Shown: piece by piece, positions 48,551 to 59,749 of the stretch
How the letters are laid out: every line of letters starts with the position of its first letter
Numbering within the stretch: the first letter of the stretch is position 1
Source of the DNA: Dermacentor variabilis
Lineage: Eukaryota; Arthropoda; Arachnida; Ixodida; Ixodidae
DNA: 64,000 bases
Direction of reading: 5' to 3'
Assembly: GCF_050947875.1 (NCBI RefSeq)
Contig: NC_134573.1
Span: 52,998,115-53,062,114, forward strand
Notes under the pieces: generated by a model
The model's input: only the letters and a program-made list of their open reading frames with translations
What the model was told of the DNA's origin: nothing
The model's database searches: none
Program-made: the position numbers and the translations under genes

Positions 48551-51500
48551 GTGGAGACACAAATACCACAATGGAACGTTCGAGGTCTTCTTGAAACCCT
48601 TGACGACGTTAGAGAACTAATCCACAAACACAACCCCAAGTTGCTGTGTGTACAAGAGCCACATCTCATACCTGCCAACGCAAATTTTCTTCGGAACTAC
48701 ACCATCTTCCGAAAAGACCGTGACGAGGCACATGCCTCTCGAAGTCTAGCAATAGTCGCCGACAAGGCGGTTCCTTGCCGACACGTCGCTCTTCAGACAC
48801 CCCTTGAGGCAGTGTCACTTCGGGCCATTTTGTTTATAAGTTTGTCACTGTATGTACCATTTATATACGCCCAATTCATCATCTCGAAAAGGTAGTCTTT
48901 TATAATCTCATTGACCAGCTTCCCGAGCCTTGTATACTCGTGGGAGATTTTAACGGCCATAACATGATGTGGGGAGACTCATGATGCGGCTCGAGAGGCG
49001 GACTCATTGAAAATTTTATTTTAACCTCCGGTGCGTGCCTCGTTAATGAGAAAGAACCAACATATTATAACCCACATCATAACTCGTACTCATCAATACA
49101 CCTGGCGATCGGCTCCGTTTCCATTTTTCCCAGTCTAGTTGGGTATGTAATTAAACACCCATTCATAAGTGATCACTTCACAGTAACGCTGGACTTCGTA
49201 AACAAACATGACTTGCATCCACATTTCCCTCGCTAGAAACTGGCCTCAGCTGACTGGGAACGTTTTAGTGAGTCCACCCAAATATCACGGGATTTTATAG
49301 ATTATTTTACTATAGATCATGCTGTTTCATACTAGACCGATTTTATCTTTGACGCTTCTGAAAAGTTCATTCTCCAAACAAGAGACACGTCATCCAAAAG
49401 GCGGGTCCCCTGGGGGAATGATAATTCTAGAGAGGCTCGGAAGAGACAAACTTAAGCTTGTACAAACTACGGGAAAGTCCTACAGCAGAGAGAGAGAGAG
49501 AGGGAGATGCAAAATCTAATAGAGTTTAAGCAGGTTAAATCACAGGGAAGAACGACGCGACGACAGGGAAAGAGGACAAGCTGGCAGAAGTTTCTTCGCT
49601 CAATTATCAATTTGTATACACAAAAAACTAAAGTTGAACCTAAAGAAAAGTAAAGAAAGTGAAAGTAAGAAAGTGAAACTAAAGTAAAGCTGAAAAGGCT
49701 ACATGGACAAGTAATTCATCCGTTGCCCCTAGTGAACGGTGAAACGAACCGCTTGGAAGACTAAGCTAACGCCATTGGCGAACATTTCCAGCGTGTTTCT
49801 AGTTCTGATCATTATACCAAGGCTTTCCTAAAACACAAACAATTAGCAGAACGCAAGGCTACCGACCGCAAATGCAGACATAATGAACCCTTTAACGCTT
49901 TTAACATTGCCGAGCTGAGAGCCTCCCTGACTGCATGTCATAGCTCTGCACCTGGTCCCGATAGGATCAAGTACGACATGATTAAACATCTCCCCAGCGA
50001 TATTCAAATTACCCTACTAGAGCTTTTTAACGCTACATAGGCTGCGGGGTACCTCCGTGTCCGTATGGAAAGAAGCCCTCGTCATTCGGATTCCGAAACA
50101 GGGCAAAGACCCGACCTTAGTAACAACTTACCGCCCAATTGCCCTCACAAGTTGTATAAGCAAAGTTTTTGAAAAAAACATGATAAACCGTTGACTTTTA
50201 CACTTCGTTGAACTAAATAAATTTCTTCGTCCATATCAGTGTGGTTTTAGAGTAGGCCGATCTACAGCCGACCATCTAGTGCGCATAGAAGCAAACATTC
50301 GTGACGCCTTCGTGCATAAACAATCATTCGTATCCGTGTTTCTCGACATGGAAAAGGCGTACGATACAACTTGGCGCTCCGGAATCCTGCGTGACCAATC
50401 GACATTGGGCATCCGTGGCACTATGTTGAACACTATAGAAAGCTACCTGCACAACCGTACATTATGCGTGAAACCAGGTGATGCGCTGTCGCGTGATTTT
50501 ATACAGGAGACTGGGGTACCCCAGGGAGGCGTACTGAGTTGTGCGCTCCTTGTCAATAAAATGAACACACTTCGTAAAGTATTACAACCATCTCTTTTTT
50601 ATTCCTTCTACGTAGACGACATTCAAGTAGGTTTCAAATCCTGCAACCTAACAGTCTGTGAGAGGCAAGTACAACAGTGCTTGAACAAAGTTTCCAACTG
50701 GGCAGACGAAAACGGGTTCGAAGTGAACCCGAACAAAAGTTCTTGCGTTCTTTTCACCAGGAAGAAAGGGCTTGCTGCAGATCCCACTGTCAAATTATAT
50801 GGGCGACAAATACCTGTCAACAAGAAACACAAATTCCTAGGTGTCATACTTGACTCCAAGCTTACCTTTATTCCGCGCGTAAACTATCCTAAAGCAAAAG
50901 GTCTTAAAACAATTATTCTACTTAAAATTCTATACCACACAACATGTGGTAGCGACAGGAATGTGTTTACTGAATCTTCATAGGAGCTTAGTTCGATAAC
51001 GACTGGACTATGGTGCCCTGGTTGATCACTCTACTGCCCCGGGCGCGCTAAAGATGATATACCCTGTCCACCACCTGGGTATCCGCCTGGCCACTGGAGC
51101 CTTTAGAACATGCCCTGTCGAAACTCTATACGAACAGTGAGATGAGTGGTCACTTCATTTTCAGAGAACATACATCAGCTTCACCGATTTTCTCAAAGTG
51201 CGCTCTAATAAGGAACATGCGTGTTACACGACACTTAGCGACTTGACGTGTGAAACACTTTTCCGTAACAGACCCTTTATGAGACTACCTTTGTCACTTC
51301 ATATAAAAGGACCATACTCGAACATATGTTCGAGTGTCTTTTTCCCCATACTCGAACATAGCCTAATGCCTGCAGCTAAGACATTACCGCCCTGGGAGTG
51401 GGAGGTGATAAAATGTGACCTATCCGTTCTAAAGGTCACAAAGCACGCTCCTAAGCTTGAAATTGCTATGCATTTCCGTGAGCTTCAATCGGAGTACTCC

Positions 51501-52190
51501 TGCTCCGCATTCTACACAGACGCGTTAAAATCCCATGATGGCGTATCCTACGCTGCTGCTCGTCCCTCTCTTTCTGACTCTGACGTGTTGAACCCCCTAA
51601 CAATTATCTTCACTGCAGAAGCCTATGGAGTACTATCTGCAGTAAAACATATGAAGAAACTGAAACTTCTCAGAGCAATCATATTCACAGACTCGTTAAG
51701 TCTTGTAAAAGCACTCATTTCTTTGCAAAATCATACAAATCCTGTCTTCGATGAGCTGTACACACTCTTATGTAACATATATTTATCACATAGACAAGTT
51801 GTATTATGCTGGGTTCCGGGCCATAGAAGAATCAAGGGAAATTTGCTTGCCGACGAGGTGGCCATGTCAATATCATCGCAGAGTATTCGTTCTGCTGCAG
51901 TCCCTGCCGAATACATGAAGCCTTTCCTAAGAAAGAAGCTGCGAAGCCACTGGCAGCGCTTGTGGCATGCAGAAACAAGTAATAAGCTTCACCTAATTAA
52001 GCACAAGTTAGGTTACTGGCACCCAACTACGAAAACACAAAGAACAGACGGCCTATTCACTAGACTAAGAATAGGACACACATTCCGCACTCATAACTTT
52101 CTCCTTACCGGTAACTAGCCTCCAGCCTGTGGTAGATGTGGCAACAGGCTGACCATCCTCCACGTCCTCGTGTAGTGCCAGAAAGCCGAA
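48551..52190 (+). pseudogene. I-clade LINE ORF2 (endonuclease, RT, RNase H) remnant
   Basis: The frame starts near 48551 with QWNVRGLLETLDDVRELI and LLCVQEPHL (endonuclease). Further endonuclease motifs GDFNGHNMMWGDS and SDHF occur at about 48945-49185, across stops. RT: CGFRVGRSTADHLV (about 50240), FLDMEKAYDTTWR (about 50340), GVPQGGVLSCALL (about 50513), and YVDD at 50609-50620. RNase H: FYTDALKSHDGVSYAA near 51513, a TAEAYGVL block, IIFTDSLSLVKAL, and WVPGHRRIKGNLLADE near 51810-51860. A Cys-rich end (PPACGRCGNRLTILHVL) lies at about 52119-52170. The region 51200-52118 is open for 306 codons; elsewhere there are stops. Confidence 0.9.
51315..51361. repeat. Short palindrome with a nearby duplicate
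   Basis: ACTCGAACATATGTTCGAGT (51315-51334) is a perfect palindrome, and ATACTCGAACATA recurs at 51349. It lies inside the RT/RNase H linker of the I-clade LINE and looks like a local duplication. Confidence 0.85.
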
Positions 52191-53264
52191 GAGACAGGAG
52201 GAAACATTTTCCTTTTCCATACCGCCATTGCATCTCTCTACATCCGGCCATCTTTCTTGAAGAACCGCTTTTTAAGACCAAAGCAATCCTCGCTTCCTTG
52301 AAAGACGTTGTGCTACAGGTTACAAACCCATTAATTTCGTAGTGCATCCTCTTTCCACAGGATGCCTCTACGATAGTTTTCTTTGTATAGCACATGCCTC
52401 TAGGCCCTTGGGTTTCAAGGGCCCCTGTGAGGCAGTAGTGCTCTAGACAATTTATATCTCCGGACAATGACATATTTCATATATTGCATCATTCTCTTTC
52501 AATGCATTTTAATGTTCATAGCACCACGTCAATATTCATTCCCATAATTTTATTGCACGCAAATTTGATGCAATTTTGTCAACACATCTATAGTCGGATA
52601 CAAATTTAGAAAAAAAGGGGAGGCCCCACCGAGTCCCCGCCCAGACGACCGAAGCGGGACGTCCGATAGCCTCCACGACTAAAATAATCCCTATCAAAAA
52701 ATCATGTTTCTGAAACGCGCAATTCTCGGTATAAATAAAGACTCTTGTATTTTGACGACTGGTTTGGTAGAGCTCTCATGTACTACAGCACATGCCAGAT
52801 CGTGACAGAAAAATAACCCCGTGCCTACCACAACGCCGCCCGTCGTCTGCTCTTTAGCTTCATTGCAAGTGACGAAAGTAGAAAGAGCAGCTCTGCATGG
52901 CTATTGCGCTTGTTTACATGTACACAGCAAATATACTACTCCTGTTCCGAGCTTCAAATGAATCAATCGATATTGAACAAGTACTTATATAAAACAATGC
53001 ATTTATCACAACCATTACGAACTCAAGAGGCTCGGCGTCAGCGAAAGCACAGTGTTCAAGGTGAGGAGGGAGGTCAAACCTTCGCATATTTTGGGTGGCA
53101 AACTGTCGACGCCGTCGCGAAAGCGCCCACGAAATGCGGAGAAAAGACGCAGCACGAAGTATTACACGTTGTGCGCGCCGAGGTCGTGTACACGATTTCT
53201 TTCGCCGCAACGAGAGAGCGACGCGGTCGTGAAGATCACTAACGATTTCTCGAAGCGTATATGG

Positions 53265-53856
53265 TGTTATATTTGTGCCCTGGGATTTCCCTGACGGAAG
53301 GCCAGCGCTATGGCGTGTCTACCGTGGAGGTAGCATTCATCCCCGCAGGGTGCCTGCTTCGGGCACACGACTACGTGCACGGCTCGGGTTTCGTCGCGGC
53401 TGCGCGGCGTCCACGACTGAAGCGGCCACCGGGTCACGGAGTGCTATTCGGCCCCTCCCCGTGCCGGCAGCAATGCCACCCCGCCCCATCCCCCCTCCCC
53501 TCCTTTGTCCGGTGGCGCCCGCACCACGAACGACTCCCGCAGTGTTTGGGACGGTTTCCAAAGGAGGGCTGTGTTTCGACCCCGTGCCATGCAGTTGGTT
53601 CACTTTGTCCTATGCGGGCTATAAAACTTCCCCGGCGCACCATTCTGACCGACTGCCAGATCGGCCCGACGCCGCAGCGCGGTTCGAGGAAGCACCGGCC
53701 ACCGAGAGCGATGTTAGGACCACGGAGGCTGCCCGGACCCTCTCTCTTGACGTTGTTTCGTCCTTAGGGGCTGTCTAGAGAATCTGGGTACTGAGGGGTG
53801 TTATTTAAGCAGCTTTCAGCTGCTCTGTTGGTCTCTCTCCAGATAACGACCACAAC
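53265..53856 (+). mobile_element. Probable solo LTR inserted in the transposase gene
   Basis: About 590 bases starting TGTTATATTTGTGCCCTGG and ending near ACGACCACAACA interrupt the transposase. It is much more GC-rich than the flanks and has a TATA box (TATAAAA, 53620-53626), a CCGGCGCACC stretch and a TATTTAAGCAGC region with a pyrimidine run before the end, as LTR U3-R-U5 structures do. Both reading frames of about 167 codons across it (53261-53778) are chance. The target-site duplication is unclear: ATGG before, ATGT after, depending on how the ends are set. Confidence 0.6.
53620..53626 (+). promoter_or_regulatory. TATA box in the probable LTR
   Basis: TATAAAA lies in a GC-rich context, with CATTCTGACC about 24 bases downstream as a possible initiator. 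It is the expected promoter of the LTR. Confidence 0.55.
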
Positions 53857-55139
53857 ATGTAAACATTGTTTAAAGAATTCTTCGCCGAGAAAGCTCTCCT
53901 CGTCTCTGACTGCGTGAAGTGGGGTCCACACCTCCTGCCGGCTACAGCTTGTCGAGATCTGATACAAGCATGAGAAGAAGAGCCGCATTTCACTACTTAT
54001 GGACCGGGATGCCATGTCTGAATGGTGGAATGGCTACCCTCTTGACGTGGAGCGCTACAGGCAGAAGGCTGAAAGATTTTTTTCCTAGACGAGACATGGG
54101 TGACGGCGGGACACATAGGGTTAATCGTGTGGACAGAGATCGTGGTGCAGAAGCGCGGACGCCTATGCGCTCGGGCAAATGGCCTGTCGACGTGTCTGAA
54201 ACAACCTTCTGGAAAAGGCCAGCGCCTGATTGTGGCGCACATCGGCAGCGAGGATGGCTTCATCGACGGCTGCTTAGATAGATTCCGTGGCCAAAAAACA
54301 GGCAACTACCACAATCGCTTCGAGGGCTGGTTTAATGACGTTCTACAGAAGTTGCCTGCTGGTAGCGTCATTGTTTTGGACAATGCACCTTACCATTCCC
54401 GGAGAGAAAAAAAGATTGCCGATGACAGCTTGGAAGAAGCAAAAAAATGCAGGAGTGGCTCAAAAGAAAAACCATCATCTACAGCGAAAGGATGGTTAGA
54501 AAGCAGCTGCTTGAGTTGGCCAGGCTTTCTGAGCTACATCGTAAACAATGCAGCTGAAAGGGCTAGATGCATTGTACTCAGGCTGCCACCGTACCACTGC
54601 GAATTTAGTCCTATCGAGCTCGTGTGGGCAAAGATGAAAAATGGCATCGCTGCGGACAACGGAGACTTCAAGCTGTCCACAGTCTAAGACATCTTGAGAG
54701 AAAAAATCAAGCACGTAACGGCAGAAGACTGGAGGAAGAAAATTCACCACGTGATGGACCTTGAGGTAAAGTTCAGGCTTGATACGTCTGGAAGTGACCG
54801 TAGCCAACCCATCATCATCCAAGTGGGTGAAGATGACAGTGAAGAAAGCGACTCCGACTGCGAGCTGTCCGGCATTGAGCCACTCGATGAAGCATAACAG
54901 CTTCTTATTAACAAAAGAACAGCCATTATTAGGGCTACCAAATTTTAACGGTGGGTTTGCAGCAGCCAAGCATTCTCCCGTGACCTCTCAAATAAATAAG
55001 CAGTTCATTTGGTGACATATTTCTTTTAATGGAAGCCCAATTCTAAAAAAAGCATCGTCCTGCACAGATCGTGCTCAATGTAAGATTTGGCATGGAAACG
55101 TGCTGAAATGCTGGAAAGTCTTAATGCAAATACAGTTAT

Positions 55140-56780
55140 TAACCCGGAATAACTATGTGGGGCCCAAAATGCTCATTCGGACAGCCACTGTCCAGCTTCA
55201 TACGAAAAAGCAGTAGTCAACATGAAAGTATGAAGCACAAAATAGTATATTATTACGCTATCGTCGAGCGATGCTCAAGGGACGAGCCGCCGCGATAAGG
55301 ACGACGAAGTTTGTCTATGCCCTTGGCGCGAGTGAATGTCGGCCTGGCGCTCTGGCTGCAGTCCAGTGTAAATATACCTGGCCCAGGCAAGTTTTGCAAA
55401 AAAGAACAATTATCAAACACCATTAGCTTAGCTAGGCCCAAAATACTCATTCGGGTAACTATTAATAGCAGTAGTCGAAGGCCACTCTTAGCAGCCTGCA
55501 CGCCAAAGCATACTGTGCTTTGCTTGCAGTTGTGCTGCCCCTATTGTTTTTTTCCATCCCATTGAGATGAATAATGCTAATGTCAGAAAGCCCAAAATGC
55601 TCTATTGGGCAGCCACCTACGAGCATTACCGGCCCTATGATGAAGTAACAGTCGTCGGGGCACGCTTGAAAGGCACCTTTAGTATCTGCACTTGAAAGCG
55701 CAGCCACGTCGTAGCCATTATAGGTGAAACAGTAGTAGTCAATATAAAATTGACCGCCACATTTAGCAGTTTGCTTGCAAAAGGACATTCATGTGGTCGC
55801 ATTGATATTGGTTACCTGGCCCAAGCAAGTTTTGCGAATAAGAACAATTATCAAACATCATTGGCTTAGTTAGGCCCTAAATACTCATTCGGGTAACTAT
55901 TAAAAGCAGTAGCCGAGGGCACGCTTGAAAGGCACCATTAGCACTCTGCACGTCAAAGCGCAGTCAAGCTGTCGCCACTGTTGGTGAAACGGCAGCAATC
56001 AACGCGATAATGACAGCCACTGTTGGCAGCTTGCACGCATAAACACATTCATGTGGTGGCATTGCTTATTTTCGTTACCTGGCCCAAGCAAATTTTGCAA
56101 ATAAGAACAATTATCAAACATCATTAGCTTAGTTAGGCCCAAAATACTCATTCGGGTAACTATTAATAGGAGTAGTCGAAGCCACGCTTGAAAGGCACCA
56201 TTAGCAGTCTGCACGTCAAACCGCAGTCAAGCTGTCGCCACTGTTGGTGAAACAGCAGCAATCAACGCAAAAATAACTGCCACTGTTGGCAGCTTGCATG
56301 CAAAACCACATTCATGCGGTGGCATTGCTTATTTTGGTTACCTGGCCTAGGCAAATTTTGCGAATAAGAACAATTATCATGCATCATTAGCTTACTTAGG
56401 CCCAAAATACTCATTCGGGTAACTATTAATAGCAGTAGTCAAGGGCACGCTTGAAAGGCACCATTAGAAGTCGGCACATCAAATCACAGTCAAGCTGTCG
56501 CCACTGTTGGTGAAACAGCAGCAATCAACGCGACAATGACAGCTACTGTTGGCAGCTTGCATGCAAAAACACATTCATGTGGTGGCATTGCTTATTTTGG
56601 TTACCTGGCCCAGGCAAATTTTGCGAATAAGAACAATTATCAAACATCGTTAGCTTAGTTAGGCCCCAAATACTCATTCGTGTAACTATTAATAGCAGTA
56701 GTCGAGGGCACACTTGAAAGGCACCGTTCGCAGTCTGCACATCAAATCACAGTCATGCCACAGCCATTGTTGTATTTGTT
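55140..56780. repeat. 263-bp tandem satellite
   Basis: The block ACCTGGCCCAAGCAA (or variants) followed by AAGAACAATTATC starts at 55814, 56077, 56340 and 56603, a spacing of exactly 263 each time. A further copy begins at 55376, and degraded copies extend from about 55140 to 55813. Each unit also carries TACTCATTCGGGTAACTATT and CAAGCTGTCGCCACTGTTGG. Divergence between units is low in the right part and higher on the left. Confidence 0.93.
55244..55375 (+). mobile_element. Gypsy LTR fragment nested in the satellite
   Basis: The segment TATTATTACGCTATCGTCGAG is followed by a GACGAGCCGCCGCGATAAGG block and TGTCGGCCTGGC. It ends CCAGTGTAAATA, aligning with the 5' LTR at 16993-17160, including the central part missing from the 3' LTR. 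It stops abruptly where the satellite unit begins (TACCTGGCCC). Confidence 0.8.
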
Positions 56781-56789
56781 TATCTGACC

Positions 56790-58050
56790 GGGCAAGTAAC
56801 ACCAATGTAAGCAGAATTATTCAACCTGAATAGCTCTGCTAGCATTGTTTGTACTAAAAATGCTGAGTGAAGTTGAATGTGTTTTATTGAGGCAGTTATT
56901 TAATTCACAAGCCATCGGCATAGTGATGGACAGCCAGGTCCAGACAATGACATTTGTGAAGTAATAAATGGTGAAAGTTGCAAAAGCTCTCAGTGCACTG
57001 CTTCGCTGGGCTCCATTCACTGAAATATGTCTTTGCAACGATGAAAGCGTCAGGCAGGAAATGACTCCCCACTACACAATGTTATTCGTGTTGAAAACTC
57101 TTACCATCATATGTGATGGGCAGTGAAACCGTCTGTTTACTAAGACTGAATGCATGAAAAATGCAACAGCATAGAAAGATGTTGCTTCGCAATATGCAGC
57201 CTTTCATGTGCACTTCCGGCGAGCTGCCACATGTACTGATGCATAAACATGAACAGAGGTAAGAGGCAAAGTTGCTGTGCAACCCACATGACGCTTTTAA
57301 GAAAATGTATCTCTAAACCTTTGTGTTTTCATAGGCGATCAAAATTTGTTTTAAGCAAGTATAGTTAAACACATTGAAGCAACAACACAAGAAGCAAGGA
57401 CAGAAAACACAGCGAGTAGGCAGATTGAGAAGACGAGGTAGGCCAGTGAGAAAGGTTTTAATGAGATGGAAGAGGCCAGCCCTGCAGTGTACAGGAGTCA
57501 GTGCTTTGTGTGAGATTCGTTAATGAAAATGTGTAAAGACTTTGCTGAAAGAAAACTAGCAAAAGCAAATGCTAATATAAAATAAAAGGACAGAAATAAG
57601 AGTATGCGCAAACATGCATGGAATCAGGCACACAAACGCGACAACTAAGAAAAACTCAAACATAAAGAAATGTGGGAAATAAAAGAAAATTGACAAACGC
57701 AAGAAAACATACACACATATACAAACAGACCTGGGTAGAGGTATAATAGGAGCGGGTTCACAAGCTGCTGTGCCTACCTTCTCGTGTGTTTTTTTTTACC
57801 GTTCTCTTAAGACTGACTTGGGGATTTTTAATTGCAACATATCACAAGAGTCGAAAAGCAGCGCGAAGCTATGTTGTGAGAAACCATATCGAGCGCGGGT
57901 GACACAACTTATGCTTGACTGTGCCACAGCACGCATTCTATAGCTTGCGCGCGCGGTGAGCACTGGTGGAAAGCAATCCATCGACGGTGCCACACAACGC
58001 ACGAGCACCGCCGTTAGACGCTCGGCCATCTTACTGCTGAAAACGATCGT
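56790..58050. other. Region with no gene recognised
   Basis: The stretch 57350-57730 is A-rich, with ACA- and AAAG-type simple sequence. Nothing else is recognised up to the candidate gene at 58051. Confidence 0.6.
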
Positions 58051-58311
58051 TCACGCTAAGTTGACGGCGACAAATCTTTGCGTTGGAGGCTTCTCTTGCA
58101 AATATTTCCTGTTTAGAGGCTCGTAGGTTTGCTTCAGGCGCGCAAGCTTTTCCCATTTCTCCTGAGAATGGTTTTGCTCCATCACTTCACACCGTCCGAC
58201 GAGAAACGCAGCGACACAGTACACAAACAAACCCGCGGCTGACAGTAGGCACCAGACTTTGGCAAACTTTTCTCGTCGTAACTTCACTCGGGAGCGAAAT
58301 AAAACAGACAT
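58051..58311 (-). CDS. Candidate small single-pass membrane protein (86 residues)
   Basis: The ATG at 58311 (minus strand) opens 86 codons to TGA at 58051-58053. The product starts MSVLFRSRVKLRREKFAKVW, a basic N-terminus, followed by a hydrophobic span (residues about 19-38: WCLLSAAGLFVYCVAAFLVG) and a charged tail (EKWEKLARLKQTYEPLNRKY) ending FVAVNLA. This is the layout of small mitochondrial inner-membrane or ER proteins, but I do not recognise the family. The frame is also open 31 codons further upstream. A GC-rich, CpG-rich region with an inverted AAGATGGCCGCC (YY1-like) motif lies 264 bases upstream, as expected for a housekeeping promoter. It could still be chance. Confidence 0.4.
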   Translation of the reverse strand: MSVLFRSRVKLRREKFAKVWCLLSAAGLFVYCVAAFLVGRCEVMEQNHSQEKWEKLARLKQTYEPLNRKYLQEKPPTQRFVAVNLA

Positions 58312-58559
58312 GGAACAAACAGGTAGGATGTGTTTTTGCAGCGGTGGCCGTGGGATACTGTTTTTAGGCAAGGCGTAGTGCAGCGTCAGCGATGCTCGCT
58401 GCAATGTTTCTTCGCGGGATCACGGCTTGGAATAAACGCACGCGGCACAAATGCCCCATCGTAAGCTCCCAGTAATATTTCTGGAATGATAGACAATCAC
58501 AAACAGTTCGGGAATTCACTGTGACGAGGCGTTGACGCCCACAGCTGACGCGACTTGGC

Positions 58560-58690
58560 CCAGTTTGCAGCCCGGGCGGCCATCTTCTCCGACGGCGGGG
58601 TCGCCGGCCGTCCGGCGCATGAAGTCGGTCCAGAGTGCGCGCCCATTGGTGGATGTTCGTGTGCATCCGCCTCGGAGGAGTAAACGCCCC
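58560..58690 (-). promoter_or_regulatory. Possible CpG-rich promoter of the small gene
   Basis: A GC-rich patch contains GGCGGCCATCTT at 58575-58586; read on the minus strand it is AAGATGGCCGCC, a YY1-type element commonly placed at transcription starts. Several CGGCG and GGCGC blocks surround it. It lies upstream of the minus-strand frame at 58051-58311. Confidence 0.3.
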
Positions 58691-58909
58691 TTTTTTCTAA
58701 AGTTGTATCGGACTATAGGCCCCTTTACATCCACGTCACATTACCTTCACAGAAATCATCAGTCCACTGTCAACTCATTCACACTAGCCTGACCCTCTTC
58801 GGTCATACCTGGCCCTTGCGCCACTAAACATCAAACATTCATTCGTTTTTGAAAGGTACAAAATTAGCATCCACCCGAATCGTAGCACCAAGATACAAAG
58901 AAATCCAAT

Positions 58910-59100
58910 GCGGGTTTCCCAGAAAGAAAGCCTCGCTCTTTTCTTTTTCTTCAACTCTGAGCCTTTCTTTCTGAGAAACCCGTATGGGTTTCCTTTGTAG
59001 CTTGGTTGGTACAATTCGGCAGCATGCGAATTTTTCCATTTTTTGCACTTCTCTCTACCTTGCGGGCTTCGGCAGAACTGATTTCCCATAAACAGTAACG
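58910..59100 (+). mobile_element. Partial copy of the tRNA-headed SINE family
   Basis: The segment CTTTTTCTTCAACTCTGAGC, followed by CCTTTCTTTCTGAGAAACCC and TATGGGTTTCCTTTGTAGC, matches the body of the SINE at 24450-24520. It continues with CACTTCTCTCTACCTTGCGG and GCAGAACTG, matching the right arm of the inverted repeat at 24270-24300. The tRNA-like head is absent. Confidence 0.65.
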
Positions 59101-59749
59101 TCGTTTCTCTTCCCTTGGAGCAAGTCATACAGTTTTTATACTTTGCCTAATGCCGTAAATTGTTATCGATAATCTATTACCTTTTCAAATTTTACATCAG
59201 AGCAAACATATCAATCAGAAGATTGTAGGCTATCATGAAAAATTCGCGATCCACCTTTTTGTTGCTTCTATACGTGCTACATAAAATATTTTCCCAAGCC
59301 TGACACAAGCCCGCAAAAGCACCTGAAAAATGCCACGCGATTCGTCGCGCGGCAGGTTTTCGTATTTTGCTACCGATCTACAGCTTCCTTTTAAAGTGCT
59401 CCTCACCAGGTCTGGACATTTAGAGCTCACAAGCGCAGTGCATACAATGCGCGCTAACAATCCTGTCTACTAAGTATTCTATCACTAGGTGTGGGCCTAA
59501 ATTTCCAACCAAATTCCGCTTGCCCTTCTCGCGGGAGCCGCAGTCCTAGCCAGAGAGTCGGCGTGTCACTCACAGTGGCACGTGACTTCCAAATTATTGA
59601 AGGGGGCCTCTGTCATTTGTTAATTCTGTTTCTTGGTTAGTTGAAATAAAGTTTGGGGAAATAATAAAACATATTGCTCAGGGGATGTAGGTAGTATAGA
59701 CATGTATAGGTTGTTGTAGGTGTTGCTGACGGCGCATGTTTAATTTCTG

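Larger units (their letters stand above)
46800..52610 (+). mobile_element. Near full-length I-clade LINE (inactivated)
   Basis: A 5' leader (about 46800-47313), ORF1 (47314-48508) and ORF2 (48551-about 52190) are followed by an untranslated tail to about 52610. ORF2 has the I-clade layout: endonuclease, RT, RNase H and a Cys/His-rich C-terminus. Multiple stops and frameshifts are scattered through both frames, so the copy is dead but complete in outline. The leader is unusually GC-rich and pyrimidine-rich compared with flanks. Boundaries are approximate; no target-site duplication was found. Confidence 0.85.
53020..54897 (+). pseudogene. DDE transposase (IS630-Tc1-mariner superfamily-like), interrupted
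   Basis: The N-terminal part (about 53029-53250) reads RLGVSESTVFKVRREVK, a helix-turn-helix, followed by a basic linker (STPSRKRPRNAEKRR). After an inserted LTR (53265-53856) the protein resumes: a frameshifted lead-in with a frameshift at the T run of 54077-54083, then FLDETWVTAG (first catalytic Asp, 54088-54090), VIVLDNAPYHSRR (second, 54379-54381), and LPPYHCEFSPIELVWAKMK (Glu, 54616-54618). A TAA at 54685-54687 interrupts the frame, which continues with an acidic tail (DDSEESDSDCELSG) to a stop at 54895-54897. The spacing between the second Asp and the Glu is about 78 residues. Within it, another frame carries KQLLELARLSELH, so two compensating frameshifts lie there. No terminal inverted repeats were found. 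Confidence 0.8.

Noticed and set aside
53261..53778. Two overlapping frames of about 167 residues
   Set aside because: They overlap in different frames across GC-rich LTR-like DNA and show no recognisable domain.
55376..56780. CRISPR-like array
   Set aside because: The spacing is a 263-base satellite with no short repeat-spacer structure, in a eukaryotic genome.
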